DNA of 64,000 nucleotides, taken from positions 49,896 through 113,895 of the forward strand of contig NZ_MOWM01000009.1 in NCBI RefSeq assembly GCF_016082275.1. Direction: 5' to 3'. Both the position numbers and the translations under genes were made by a program. This document shows, piece by piece, positions 43,673 through 52,903 of this stretch. Below the pieces are notes generated by a model. The model ran no database searches. It was not told the DNA's origin and saw nothing but the letters and a program-made list of their open reading frames with translations. The stretch is from Variovorax sp. E3 (GTDB lineage: Bacteria > Pseudomonadota > Gammaproteobacteria > Burkholderiales > Burkholderiaceae_C). The first letter of the stretch is position 1; every line of letters begins with the position of its first letter.

Positions 43673-44233
43673 GTGAACGCACCCTACATTCCCAACCTGT
43701 CGCACTGCGGCATCTTCTGCCAGGACCTCGCGGTGATGAAGCGCTTCTACACCGGCGTGTTCGACATGCAGGAAACCGACCGGGGTGTCGGGGGCACCTT
43801 CCGGTACGAGCTCGTGTTCCTGAGCGGGCGCGACGACCAGCACCACCAGCTGGTGCTGGCCGGCGGCCGCGCCGTGGACGCGCCGAGCACCGTGATGCAA
43901 CTGTCGTTCAAGGTGAAGACCATCGACCACCTGCGCGAGGCGCGGCGCCGCGCGTTGTCGCTGGGCGCGACGAAGATGCGCGGCCTGAACCATGGCAACG
44001 CCCTTTCCATCTACTGCATGGACCCCGAGGACAATACGGTCGAGGTCTACCTCGACACGCCGTGGTACGTCAGCCAACCGCATGGAGATCCTTTGGATCT
44101 GGACGACACCGACGATGCGATCTGGGCCCAGACGGAGCGTGCGGTCCGCGCGGACCCCAGCTTCATGCCCGCGGAAGAATGGGCCGCCCGTTTCGCCCGG
44201 CGCGGGGAAGCGCTGCGCGCCACACATCGATGA
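43673..44233 (+). CDS. VOC-family protein, candidate single-domain extradiol dioxygenase
   Basis: 186 residues from GTG 43673. One vicinal-oxygen-chelate module pair: LSHCGIFCQDLAVMKRFYTGVF at the start with a His, DQHHQLVLAGG with a second His in the metal-binding strand, and DPEDNTVEVYLDTPW with the Glu ligand, giving a 2-His-1-Glu set. A C-terminal acidic tail follows. It could be a ring-cleaving dioxygenase, or a glyoxalase-like isomerase. Being the only possible ring-cleavage enzyme near the MhpA-like hydroxylase and the FAH hydrolase, the former is attractive. Confidence 0.78.
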   Translation: MNAPYIPNLSHCGIFCQDLAVMKRFYTGVFDMQETDRGVGGTFRYELVFLSGRDDQHHQLVLAGGRAVDAPSTVMQLSFKVKTIDHLREARRRALSLGATKMRGLNHGNALSIYCMDPEDNTVEVYLDTPWYVSQPHGDPLDLDDTDDAIWAQTERAVRADPSFMPAEEWAARFARRGEALRATHR

Positions 44234-44357
44234 GCCTGTCCCGCCCGAGGTGGAGCGCAGCGGGGGGCGCGGATCGCCGCAGGAGGCAGGAGGCGCCCGA
44301 CAAGCCGGCGACCTCGGTCCCGGCATGGGTGGGATCCAATCGCGCCCGTTGCGGTGG

Positions 44358-45230
44358 CTACCGGACAGAACGGATCCAGTCTCTGAAAAGCCTCACGGGC
44401 GCCTGCGCGGCCTTCAGCGGATCGCAGACCAGGTAGTAGCCGGACTCCGTTCTGGCGATGTGATCCACCGCAACGACCAGCCGCCCGCTGCGGATTTCGT
44501 CGTCCACGTAGGCGCGCTGCGCGATGGCGACCCCCAGGCCATCGGCCGCGGCCTGGTAGCACAGCGCGGCATTTGCAAGAGTGATGCCGTGCAGGCGCGG
44601 GAAATCTGCAAGGTCGGCCGAACTGAACCAGAGCGACCAGGCCTCTGGCCGCATCATCGAGTGCAGCAGGTTGGCTTGCAGCAGGTCGCGAGGTGCCTTC
44701 AGATGCCTGGCCAGGTGGGGCGCGCAGACGGGCAGGAATTCGTCGTCGAAGAGGTGGTCCAGCTCGACATCTCCCCACTCTCCCATGCCATGCCGGATCG
44801 CGCAGTCGGCGCCCTCCAGCCGGATGTCGTCGGCCCGTGCAATGGTCGAAATCTCGAGATCGATGTCGGGATGTTGCGCGTAGAAGCCGCGCAGGCGAGG
44901 TACCAGCCAACGGATGGCCAGGCTCGGCGTCACTTTCAGGCGTAGCCGCTTGTCCAGCCGGATATCGACCACGTCATTGAGCGCATCGTTCAGGCGATCG
45001 AAAGCATCCGAGACGCGGTGGGCCAGTCGTTTGCCCACCGCGGTGAGCTCGATCTCCCGGCCGGCTTTCTGAAACAGCTGCGCTCCGAGTCCGGTCTCCA
45101 ACTGCTTGATCTGCTGGCTGACAGCACCGGGGGTCACGTGCAGCACCTGGGAGGCCCGAGTGATCCCCTTGGCGCGGCACACTGCATCGAACACCCGCAG
45201 CGGCCCCAGGAGCGCACGAAGGCTTTGCAT
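44358..45230 (-). CDS. LysR-family transcriptional regulator (GcvA-like)
   Basis: 290 residues: winged HTH (RVFDAVCRAKGITRASQVLHVTPGAVSQQIKQLE, key part HVTPGAVSQQIKQLE, residues ~12-45) and an effector-binding domain with VTPSLAIRWLVPRL and DCAIRHGMGEWGDVELDHLF, typical of the GcvA/AmpR branch. It is directly upstream of, and on the same strand as, nothing but its own end; the MFS permease gene lies 27 bases behind its start on the same strand, so the two may be co-transcribed. Its target could be the permease or the ABC/pic genes. Confidence 0.87.
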   Translation of the reverse strand: MQSLRALLGPLRVFDAVCRAKGITRASQVLHVTPGAVSQQIKQLETGLGAQLFQKAGREIELTAVGKRLAHRVSDAFDRLNDALNDVVDIRLDKRLRLKVTPSLAIRWLVPRLRGFYAQHPDIDLEISTIARADDIRLEGADCAIRHGMGEWGDVELDHLFDDEFLPVCAPHLARHLKAPRDLLQANLLHSMMRPEAWSLWFSSADLADFPRLHGITLANAALCYQAAADGLGVAIAQRAYVDDEIRSGRLVVAVDHIARTESGYYLVCDPLKAAQAPVRLFRDWIRSVR

Positions 45231-45257
45231 TGCGTCCAGCGCGAAGGCGCAGCGAGC

Positions 45258-46499
45258 TCAGCGCTCGCTCGAACCTGCCGCCGCGACCGTGCCGCCCGCG
45301 TGCGTGGCGCCCGCGCGCTCGGTCAGGCAGATCATCGCGGCTGCGAGCAGCAATCCTGCCGCCAGACAAAGCCACGAGATATAGCTGCCGGAAATGTCAA
45401 AGAGCAGCCCTGCGAGGAATGGCCCGATGCCGGCGCCGATTGCCACCGTGGCATAGACGCCCCCGAAGAGGGTGCTGTAGAGGTTCAGCGGGAATTTTCG
45501 GCTCACCAGATAGGCTGCGAGGTCGAACTCCGCGCCGACCGCGAAGCCCGTCATGAGCAACCCGGGAAGCACCAGCGCCGAGTTGCCGGTCGCCAGAAGC
45601 AGCATGCCGGTCGCAGACAGCATGAAGAGCGTGGCCGACAAGCGCGCGGCGTCGAACATGTCCAGCAGAAAGCCGGTCACGATCCGTCCGACGATGACCG
45701 CCACGCCCAGGATGCTGGCGAGACCGGCGGCGCGGTTCGGGGAAAGCCCGAGATCGGTGAGCATCGGAACGACGTGCACGATCGTGCCGAAGATGCCGAC
45801 CGAGCACAACAGGAAGACTGCGGCCATGCGGAAGAAGCGTGGATCCGCCAGCGCCTTCAGGTTACTTCCTGCCGGGGCGGGACGCGGTTTCTCCGCAGGG
45901 GCCGCGTCCGCGCCCCGCAGGAAGTAGGCGATCAACGGCAAAAGCGCAAGCACAATGGCCGCAAGGCCCAGGTAGGTGGCTCGCCATCCGAAATTGGCGA
46001 TGGCCGGCGTGACGATCAACGGTATCAGGATGGCCCCCACACCGGTTCCGGTGATGGCGATGCCCAGCGCCAGCCCGCGTTGACGAGAAAACTTGCCCAC
46101 AAGGATTCTCGTGAACGACAAAGGCGAGGTCGCACCACCGAGCAGTGTCAGAACAGTGACCAGCGCAAGGAAACTGGCCAAGCCTTGCGTCCACACCCCC
46201 AGAAGCAGGAACGACGCTGACAGGCCCACCAGGGAGAGCAGGGTGACGCGTCGCGCGCCGTAGCGGTCGATGACCTGCGCGATGAACGGCGCGGCGCAGC
46301 CCAGCAGCACGCTGCTGGTCAGCGACCCCAGGGAGGCCGTGCCCCGGGTCCATCCGAACTCCGCTGCGAGCGGCTTCAGAAACAGACCGGAACTGTAGAA
46401 GTACAGCGACGAGACGCCGCTGGCCAGGCCGAGGAAGCAACCCAGAACGTAGCGCCAATGCTGCCGCAGTTCTGAAGGTGAGGAAGGAGAGGGCGTCAT
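45258..46499 (-). CDS. MFS transporter (monocarboxylate/OFA-like)
   Basis: 413 residues with twelve hydrophobic helices. Between helices 2 and 3 lies AQVIDRYGARRVTLL; YFYSSGLFLKPLAAEFGWTRG in the first loop (quoted part: FLKPLAAEFGWTRG) and GGATSPLSFTRILVGKFSRQRGLALG are typical of monocarboxylate-type permeases in Burkholderiales. It probably imports an organic acid. ATG 46499 has GGAAGGAGAGGG just upstream, a strong ribosome site. It is 118 bases downstream of the ABC ATPase genes on the same strand, possibly the last part of the same regulon. Confidence 0.87.
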   Translation of the reverse strand: MTPSPSSPSELRQHWRYVLGCFLGLASGVSSLYFYSSGLFLKPLAAEFGWTRGTASLGSLTSSVLLGCAAPFIAQVIDRYGARRVTLLSLVGLSASFLLLGVWTQGLASFLALVTVLTLLGGATSPLSFTRILVGKFSRQRGLALGIAITGTGVGAILIPLIVTPAIANFGWRATYLGLAAIVLALLPLIAYFLRGADAAPAEKPRPAPAGSNLKALADPRFFRMAAVFLLCSVGIFGTIVHVVPMLTDLGLSPNRAAGLASILGVAVIVGRIVTGFLLDMFDAARLSATLFMLSATGMLLLATGNSALVLPGLLMTGFAVGAEFDLAAYLVSRKFPLNLYSTLFGGVYATVAIGAGIGPFLAGLLFDISGSYISWLCLAAGLLLAAAMICLTERAGATHAGGTVAAAGSSER

Positions 46500-46617
46500 G
46501 TGCGTATCCTTGAGACGAATTGAAATTGAACGCAGGAACGGCGGCCGTCGCCCTCGCCGAGAAGAATCTGGCAGCGCCATCGGCATGCACACACGGTCGA
46601 ACGGCGCGCATTCGTCG

Positions 46618-47334
46618 TCAGCACTTCTGGATGCCAATGGTGCGGTTCAGCAATGCCTCTTCGCCGCTCAGCGCCGCTGCGGATCCGGCGTAGGCGGCCA
46701 GGCCCCGTTCCAGCACGATCACGTTGTCGGAAAACCCGAGAACGACATCCACGTGCTGCTCCACGATGATGCAGCCCACGCCGAGCTGGTCGCTCATCCG
46801 GACGATGGCATCCATCAACTCCTCGCGCACCATGGGCGCCAGGCCTTCCAGCGGTTCGTCGAGCAACAGGATGCGCGGCTGCCCGACGAGTGCGCGTGCC
46901 ACGGACAGCATTTGCTGCTCGCCGCCGGACAACTGCGTGCCTGCGTTGCGCCGGCGTTCCTTGAGCCGCGGAAACAGCGCGTAGATCGGAGGCAGGGCAA
47001 CGCCCGCCGAGCGTCCCTGCAAGCCCGACAGCAGGTTTTCCTCCACCGTCAACGAGGGGAAGATGTCGCGGCTCTGCGGGACGTAGCCCAGGCCGGCGCG
47101 CGCGCGTGCGAAGGTGCTCGCGTTGCTGATGTCGTCGGCGCCGAAATGAATGCGCCCCTTCATCAGGTCGGCCAGGCCCACGGCTGTCGCGAGGGTCGTG
47201 GTCTTGCCGGCGCCGTTGCGTCCGATCAGTCCGAGGCGCTCGCCTTCGCGTACGCTGAAGCTGAGGTGCTCGAGGACTGGCAGGGCGCCATAGCCGGCGG
47301 TGACGTCGTCGAATCGCAGTTCAGTGGTGGGCAT
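46618..47334 (-). CDS. Liv-type ABC transporter ATPase (LivF-like)
   Basis: 238 residues: Walker A GRNGAGKTT, Q-loop YVPQSRDIFPSLTVEENL, signature LSGGEQQML, Walker B ILLLDEPLEGLAP and the H-loop VEQHVD. These are the features of LivF ATPases of branched-chain amino acid-type (HAAT) importers, which also carry aromatic acids and amides. Start ATG 47334 overlaps the end of the LivG-like gene by 14 bases. It is the last gene of a long minus-strand operon starting at 57336. Confidence 0.92.
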   Translation of the reverse strand: MPTTELRFDDVTAGYGALPVLEHLSFSVREGERLGLIGRNGAGKTTTLATAVGLADLMKGRIHFGADDISNASTFARARAGLGYVPQSRDIFPSLTVEENLLSGLQGRSAGVALPPIYALFPRLKERRRNAGTQLSGGEQQMLSVARALVGQPRILLLDEPLEGLAPMVREELMDAIVRMSDQLGVGCIIVEQHVDVVLGFSDNVIVLERGLAAYAGSAAALSGEEALLNRTIGIQKC

Positions 47335-48079
47335 GGCCGTCTCGTCCGAAGTAGATTTGCTTGACCTGCTCGTTGGCAGCGACTTCTTGCGGCGTTCCCT
47401 CACACATCACCGAACCGGCGACCAGGACGATGATGTGCGACGCGAACCGGAAAACCAGGTCCATGTCGTGCTCGATCAGCAGGACGGACAGATCCTTCGG
47501 CAAGCTTCCGATGGCGTCCATGATCCGGCCGCCCTCTCCCTGCGGCACGCCTGCGCCCGGTTCATCGAGGAGCAGCACCTGGGGCCGCATCGCGAGTGCC
47601 AGGGCGATCTCCGCAAGCCGTTGCTCGCCCAGTGCCAGTTGTCCCACCACCCGATGCGCATGGGGATGCAGCCCCAGCATGCCGAGTGTCTCGTCGACAT
47701 CTTCCCGCACTCGTGCGGAACGCACGGGCGAGGGCCACCACTGCATCGAGGCCCGGTGCCGCTGCAGCACGGCAACCTTGACGTTGTCCGCCACCGTGAG
47801 TTCCTTGAACAGGCGGCTGATCTGGAACGTGCGAACGATGCCGCTGCGCACGCGTGCGTACTGCGGCAGCTGCACGATCGAGCGGCCGTCCAGCCGGATG
47901 TCGCCCGAGCGCGGGCGGATCGTCCCGCTCAGCAGATTGACCAGCGTCGTCTTTCCTGCGCCGTTGGGACCGATCAATGCCGTGCGGGCTCCCCGAGGCA
48001 GGGACAGCGTGACGTTCTGCGTGACCGCCAGGCCACCGAAGGAGTGGCTCAGGTTGTGGGTCTCGAGTCGGTGGTTCAT
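47321..48079 (-). CDS. Liv-type ABC transporter ATPase (LivG-like)
   Basis: 252 residues: Walker A GPNGAGKTTLVNLLSG, the LivG-type insertion with IVRTFQISRLFKELTVADNV, signature region LALGEQRLAEIALAL, Walker B LLLDEPGAGVPQGE (Ala/Gly where LivG usually has GLNP) and H-loop IEHDMDLV. Pairs with the LivF-like ATPase to energise the importer. ATGs and stops overlap on both sides (4 and 14 bases). Confidence 0.92.
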   Translation of the reverse strand: MNHRLETHNLSHSFGGLAVTQNVTLSLPRGARTALIGPNGAGKTTLVNLLSGTIRPRSGDIRLDGRSIVQLPQYARVRSGIVRTFQISRLFKELTVADNVKVAVLQRHRASMQWWPSPVRSARVREDVDETLGMLGLHPHAHRVVGQLALGEQRLAEIALALAMRPQVLLLDEPGAGVPQGEGGRIMDAIGSLPKDLSVLLIEHDMDLVFRFASHIIVLVAGSVMCEGTPQEVAANEQVKQIYFGRDGHAHH

Positions 48080-49088
48080 CGTGCCACCCCGCTGCGACCA
48101 AGCCGTCTCGTATACGCCACCACGCGGTCCACGAGCCCGATCAAGCCTTCAGGCAGGACGATGAGCACGACGATCAGCATCGAGCCGATGAAGAACAGCC
48201 AGTGATAGGGGTTCAGCGTCGATGCGATGTGATGGATGGTCATGTACGCGACGGTGCCGAGCACGGCGCCTGACAGGCGCCGCGCTCCGCCCAGAACGAT
48301 CATGACCACCACACCGGCCGACGTCGTGAAATCCAGCATGAAGAGGTTGGCCACCTTGCTCGTCTGTGCCGTCAATGCGCCAGCCAGCCCCGCCACGACA
48401 CCGCCGACGGTGTAGACGGTCAGCAAATGCAGGTAGACGCGGCCGCCCAGCGCCTGAACCCGTCCGGGATCCTGCCGGATCGCCCTGGCCGTCAGGCCGA
48501 ATGGCGACTCCACCAGGTTCCTCACCAGGAAGTACACGAGCACAAGCGCGCCCAAGGCATAGAAGTAGCCCGTGTGGCCCAGGAAGTTGAATTCCCAGAT
48601 GCCCAGCAGCGGAGCGATGCTGAAGCCGGCAAGGCCATCGTCGCCGCCCGTGAGCCACCTGGCCCAGTTGGCCAGTTCAAGCAGCAGCTGTGCCACCGCG
48701 ATGGTCAGCATGACCAGCGTGAGTTTGGTCGAGCGCAGCATCACGCGCCGCTCAGCAGTGCGATCGCGCCGCCGCCCAGACCGCCGAACAACAAGCCGAC
48801 CATCGGATCCGCCGTGAGATACAGCGCCGTCCAGCCCGCCACGTAGGCGCCGCTGCCATATAACGCGGCCTGACCCAGGGTCGCGATGCCGGCCTGGCCC
48901 AGCACGAGACTGAGCGACAGCGCGAAGATGGACATGGTCGCCATGTTGGTGAGCAAGCCAAGGTCCTGCGGGAACAGCACGAAGGCCAGCAGCCCCACGA
49001 TCGTCAGCACGAGCTCCCCGCGCAGTTGCATCCACGGGCGGGCGCGAGACGGTGCGGTCACCGTCCTGAGTGCACTGAGCGCGTTCAT
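48076..49088 (-). pseudogene. Liv-type ABC permease (LivM-like, frameshifted as sequenced)
   Basis: The N-terminal frame from ATG 49088 has four to five helices (GLLAFVLFPQDLGLLTNMATMSIFALSLSLVLGQAGIATLGQAALYGSGAY, key part GQAGIATLGQAALYGSGAY). The C-terminal frame ending at 48076 has RAIRQDPGRVQALGGRVYLH, the EAA-like loop, and GVVAGLAGALTAQTSKV. They join if one base is restored at 48744/48745 in an Ala codon (GGCGC_GTG). Restored length ~337 residues, normal for LivM. It forms the membrane channel with the LivH-like protein. Confidence 0.88.
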
Positions 49089-49954
49089 GCGTGCCTCCCG
49101 AAGAGCCCTTGCGGTCGAACCAGCAGGACGATGATCATCGTGAGGAAAAACGCAGCCGATGCGAGCTGCGGAACCATGTATTTCATCGAAGTTTCCACAA
49201 TGCCCAGCAGCAACGCTGCAAAGAATGAGCCGAACAGATTTCCGTTGCCTCCCACGGCAACGACGGCCAGGAGGATCACCAGGTACTTGGAGGCGTAGGT
49301 CGGTTCCATGGGCAGCAGTTCTGCGCCGGCGATGCCTCCCAGCGCGGCGAGCGCCGCACCCATCGCAAAGGTGGCCGCGTAGATCTTCGTCGTGTCGATG
49401 CCGATGGCCCGTGCGATGGGTGCGTTGTCGACTGCGGCGCGTACCCGGATGCCGAAGGACGATCTGTCCACCGTCAGCCAAAGCACGGTGACGACCGCGA
49501 GCCCGCAGGCGACCACGACGAGGCGATGTCGAGGGATGGACCGAAAGCCCAGGTCGACCGTGCCGTTCAGCAGTTCCGGCAGCGCCACCGTTGTCACCGT
49601 GGAGCCGAACATCAGGTTCACCGCGGCCGTCGCCACGAACATCAGGCCGATCGTCACCAGCATCTGATCGAGATCGTCACGCCGATAGAAGCGCCGAAGC
49701 AGGAGGCGCTCGAACATCAGCGCAGCCAGTGCGACCAGCGCGATGGCCAGCACGAAGCCCAGCCAGATCGGCACGCCCAGGCTTTGCGGGATCGTGGCCG
49801 CGAAGAACCCGCCGAGCATCGCGAAGGCGCCATGGGCCAGATTCACCACCCGCATCAGGCCCATCGTCATCGACAGGCCCACCGTGATCATGAACAGGAT
49901 CATCGCGTAGGCGACCCCGTCGATCAGAATGCTGCTAAGAAGCGCGAGAGACAT
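49085..49954 (-). CDS. Liv-type ABC permease (LivH-like)
   Basis: 289 residues, about eight helices: SILIDGVAYAMILFMITVGLSMTMGLMRVVNLAHGAFAMLGGFFAA at the start (hallmark VNLAHGAFAMLGGF), IRVRAAVDNAPIARAIGIDTTKI as the EAA-like ATPase contact loop, and a final VLLVRPQGLFGRHA. It is a membrane subunit of the importer. Its stop overlaps the LivM start (ATGA), and it starts 15 bases after the binding-protein stop. Confidence 0.92.
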   Translation of the reverse strand: MSLALLSSILIDGVAYAMILFMITVGLSMTMGLMRVVNLAHGAFAMLGGFFAATIPQSLGVPIWLGFVLAIALVALAALMFERLLLRRFYRRDDLDQMLVTIGLMFVATAAVNLMFGSTVTTVALPELLNGTVDLGFRSIPRHRLVVVACGLAVVTVLWLTVDRSSFGIRVRAAVDNAPIARAIGIDTTKIYAATFAMGAALAALGGIAGAELLPMEPTYASKYLVILLAVVAVGGNGNLFGSFFAALLLGIVETSMKYMVPQLASAAFFLTMIIVLLVRPQGLFGRHA

Positions 49955-49969
49955 GCTGCAGGCTCTGCG

Positions 49970-51148
49970 TTACTTGGCGGCGTTCTGGGAGCGGCCGTAG
50001 TCGGGCTGCATCTCGAACGTCCGGAACTCCCGGTTGACGTAGCGTCCCGACGGATCCTTTTCGACGACGCGCATGTAGACGTTCTGCACCAACTCACGGG
50101 AAGTCGGGTCGATCTTCACGGGGCCTCGCGGGCTTTCCCAGGAATGCCCCCTGGCGCTGGCAAGCGCCTTGGCGCCGTCCCGCTTCCCATCGGTCGCCTG
50201 GACCATGTGATAGATCACATGCAGGCCGTCATACGCGTTCGCGAGCTGGACGGTCGGAATGGCCTTGGGGGTCACCTCGCCGAGGGCCTTGATGAGCGAC
50301 TTGTTCAGCGCAGAGTCGTGTGTTGCCGAATAGAACATGCCCGTCTCGATGCCCAGAAGGTCCGGGCCGATCGCTCGCAGCTGGTCCTCATCGGTCTCGG
50401 CGGTGCCGAGAAAGCGCACGCCGGCCGTCCTCAAACCAGCCTCGTTGTAGGCCTTGACCATCGCATAGGTCGCGGGACCGCCCGGGGCGAAGACGTAGAG
50501 GGCGTCGGGCTTGAGCGCCTTCACGCGCTGCATCAAAGGACCGAAGTCGGTGGTTTTCAGCGGCGCACGGATGGCCTCGAGCAGTTGGCCTCCGCCGCTG
50601 ACGAACGCCGTGGTGAAGGCCTTCTCGGCGTCCAGGCCCGGACCAAAGTCGCTGACCAGCGTGACGACATTCCTGACGTTCTTCTCCAGTGCGTACTTGG
50701 CCACGGGCACCGCCATTTGCGGCAAGGTGTACGAAGTGCGCAGCAGGAAGTCCGATTTGTCCAGCAGCGAGGACGTCGATGCGTTGAAGATCACGACCGG
50801 TACCTTGGCCTCCTGCGCGAGCGCGGCCACCGCCAGGGTGTCGGGGGTGAAATAGAGCCCGGCGATGTACTGGGCGCCCTCCTTGACGATCAGTTCCTGT
50901 GCCAGGGCCTTGGCTTGCGCCGGGTTGATCTCCGGCAGGTCGCGATAGACGACTTCGATCGTGTGTTTGCCCACGGTCGTGCCGTTGAGCTTCTGGTATG
51001 CCTTGGTCGCACCTTCCCAGGTTTGCCCCACGGCCGAGAACGGGCCGGACATCGGCGCGATGACGCCGACCTTGATGACGTCGGCGCGGGCCTGAAAGCC
51101 CATCGTCGCGAGTGAAACCGCCAGGGCGGCAACGAATTTGATGCTCAT
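49970..51148 (-). CDS. ABC transporter periplasmic substrate-binding protein (type I fold)
   Basis: 392 residues with a signal peptide (SIKFVAALAVSLATMGFQARA) and a Leu/Ile/Val-binding-type fold: DVIKVGVIAPMSGPFSAVGQ, VVIFNASTSSLL, VSDFGPGLDAEKAF, YVFAPGGPATYAMVKAYNEAG. ATG 51148 has GGAG 7 bases upstream. It is encoded between the NicF-like amidase and the permeases in one apparent operon, so the bound ligand is probably picolinate or another pyridine carboxylate; that is inference from context. Confidence 0.88.
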   Translation of the reverse strand: MSIKFVAALAVSLATMGFQARADVIKVGVIAPMSGPFSAVGQTWEGATKAYQKLNGTTVGKHTIEVVYRDLPEINPAQAKALAQELIVKEGAQYIAGLYFTPDTLAVAALAQEAKVPVVIFNASTSSLLDKSDFLLRTSYTLPQMAVPVAKYALEKNVRNVVTLVSDFGPGLDAEKAFTTAFVSGGGQLLEAIRAPLKTTDFGPLMQRVKALKPDALYVFAPGGPATYAMVKAYNEAGLRTAGVRFLGTAETDEDQLRAIGPDLLGIETGMFYSATHDSALNKSLIKALGEVTPKAIPTVQLANAYDGLHVIYHMVQATDGKRDGAKALASARGHSWESPRGPVKIDPTSRELVQNVYMRVVEKDPSGRYVNREFRTFEMQPDYGRSQNAAK

Positions 51149-51199
51149 TCTTTTCTCCAGGTGGTGGGGCGTGCCTGTTGCGGTGGGCAACAGGGGGGC

Positions 51200-51841
51200 T
51201 TAGGCCGAAGCGCCGTTTTCTGGCTCGCGGGTCGCTTCGAGGGCGACATCCCGGGCCATCAAGGTCGCGTACTTCTGATTCATGTCGAACAGGTTGGCGT
51301 CGTGGGCCTGCAGCGAGCGGTCGCCCACGCAGTCGGTGACAACGAGGGGACGGAACCCGTGGCACATCGCGTCGACCACGCTGGCGCGCACGCAGCCGCT
51401 GGTCGTGCATCCGGCAATCAGGAGGGTCTGTATGCCGCGCAGCGACAACCACGCGGCCAGCGAAGTCCCGAAGAAGGCCGAGGGACTGGTCTTGCGCAGC
51501 ACCAGTTCCCCCGCCACCGGTTGCAGTTGCGGCACGATCTGGCTTTCACTCGCATCCTCGCGCAAGGCCAGGATGGGAGGAACCTTGAGCGCGAAGATGT
51601 TCGCGTCGGCGCCATCGTCCTGGTACACGACCCGCGTATGCACGATCGGCCATTGGCGATGGCGCGCCTGGGCGAGCAGCCCGCGCGTGCATTCGATGGC
51701 GCTGGCAATGTTGCCGCCGCCAAATGTGAGCGGATCGGCGAAGCCATTGACGAAGTCGATGATCAACAGGCCGTAGGGCGCCATGGGCGCTACGGCGTTG
51801 CCGAATCCCTGCTTGCGGTAGATGTCCTGATCGACGCTCAT
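51200..51841 (-). CDS. nicF: Maleamate amidohydrolase (NicF/PicF-like, isochorismatase family)
   Basis: 213 residues. The cysteine-hydrolase triad is visible as Asp29 (LLIIDFVNGF), Lys117 (LVLRKTSPSAFFGT) and Cys150 (AGCTTSGCVRAS), with the cis-peptide before it. The motif FGTSLAAWLSLRG resembles N-carbamoylsarcosine amidase and NicF. NicF converts maleamate to maleate and ammonia. It follows the NicX-like gene with a 4-base overlap (ATGA), and NicX and NicD homologues in the same locus make this assignment firm. Confidence 0.86.
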   Translation of the reverse strand: MSVDQDIYRKQGFGNAVAPMAPYGLLIIDFVNGFADPLTFGGGNIASAIECTRGLLAQARHRQWPIVHTRVVYQDDGADANIFALKVPPILALREDASESQIVPQLQPVAGELVLRKTSPSAFFGTSLAAWLSLRGIQTLLIAGCTTSGCVRASVVDAMCHGFRPLVVTDCVGDRSLQAHDANLFDMNQKYATLMARDVALEATREPENGASA

Positions 51842-52881
51842 TGGAACGCCTCGTCGATCACCTTGCCGTCGCGAACCACGACGATGTCATCCAGCGCCAC
51901 CGTGCAATTGCGCAGCGGAATGTCCAGGTGGCAAGGCGTGGTGCGCGAGCCGCCGGCCTCGTTGTTCGGCCCCAGGGAGAACAGGAAATTTCCTTCGAAC
52001 GAGCGCGCATCCTGGCCGGTGGTCGCCTCGCGGTCCATCAGCGACAGGGTGTGCCAGTAGCACCGTGGCTGCATCCCCCAGCCGATGTGCGCGATAGCGT
52101 AAGCCTCGGGGTCCTTGTAGGCATCCATGAACTCGCGCAGAAGGGCGGCATCGACGTCGCCCTCGATGCCGCGCACGAACCCGCCGCTCAGGTTCATCGT
52201 GATCTTGTCGGAGACATAGTTCTTCTGCGGCAGCAGGATGTCGCCGCGATCGATCACGATGGTGCCGTCGCTGCCGCCTTCATTGGCGAAGGTAAAGAGG
52301 AAGCCGCTCGGCCAATGGTCCCAGCGCCCGGGTTCCTCGCAGAAGCCGTACTCGCTGATGACCGGGAATTCGCCGAGCCGGAACGTCACGTCCGTGCCGG
52401 CCGGCGACGTCACGTGCATCCGCTTGGCCTTCTTGAGCAGCTTCGATGCCTCCAGCACGCGCTTGCGGTCGGCTTCGGTGGGCACCGCCCGCACCAGCAC
52501 CTCCGGCGGCTCCACGGCCAGAAGGATCTTCGTTCCAGATTCGAGGATCTCCATCTGTTCGGGCGAGAACAGCAGCAGCATCAAGTCCAGGACGAGGTCG
52601 CTGTTCTTCATCGCCGCCAGCGCGGCCGCATTGTTGGTCAGGGGCGTTGCGCCCAGGTAGTTCATCAGGTCGCGGCTGGTGGCCTTCTCCGCGTTGATGG
52701 GTTGCAGCTCGATCCTGGTCACGACCGCGCCCGCGGCCTGCGCGGCAATCGTTGCCGTCTGGAGCGTCTGCGGGTGCGTGTGGGGACCGCACAGAATGGA
52801 GACCGTCTGTCCGCGCTCGACTTTGCTGAGCTTCAGGACCTCGTCCCAGGCCTTGATCATCTGATAGTCGCTGACTGCCAT
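51838..52881 (-). CDS. nicX: 2,5-Dihydroxypyridine 5,6-dioxygenase (NicX/PicD)
   Basis: 347 residues that can be followed against Pseudomonas putida NicX over the full length: LLAVEPPEVLVRAVPTEADRKRVL (key part LLAVEPPEVL), EEPGRWDHWPSGFLFT, HIGWGMQPR and PCHLDIPLRNC. The iron ligands fall at His265, His318 and Asp320, the same numbers as in NicX. The enzyme opens the ring of 2,5-dihydroxypyridine with O2 to N-formylmaleamate. It sits between the PicC-like decarboxylase (22 bases upstream) and the NicF-like gene (overlapping). Confidence 0.93.
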   Translation of the reverse strand: MAVSDYQMIKAWDEVLKLSKVERGQTVSILCGPHTHPQTLQTATIAAQAAGAVVTRIELQPINAEKATSRDLMNYLGATPLTNNAAALAAMKNSDLVLDLMLLLFSPEQMEILESGTKILLAVEPPEVLVRAVPTEADRKRVLEASKLLKKAKRMHVTSPAGTDVTFRLGEFPVISEYGFCEEPGRWDHWPSGFLFTFANEGGSDGTIVIDRGDILLPQKNYVSDKITMNLSGGFVRGIEGDVDAALLREFMDAYKDPEAYAIAHIGWGMQPRCYWHTLSLMDREATTGQDARSFEGNFLFSLGPNNEAGGSRTTPCHLDIPLRNCTVALDDIVVVRDGKVIDEAFQ

Positions 52882-52903
52882 TTTTCGTCCTTTGAGTGAA
52901 GTT

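Noticed and set aside
49526..51115. 529-codon plus-strand open frame
   Set aside because: Antisense to the LivH-like and binding-protein genes; His/Gln/Arg-rich, no domain.
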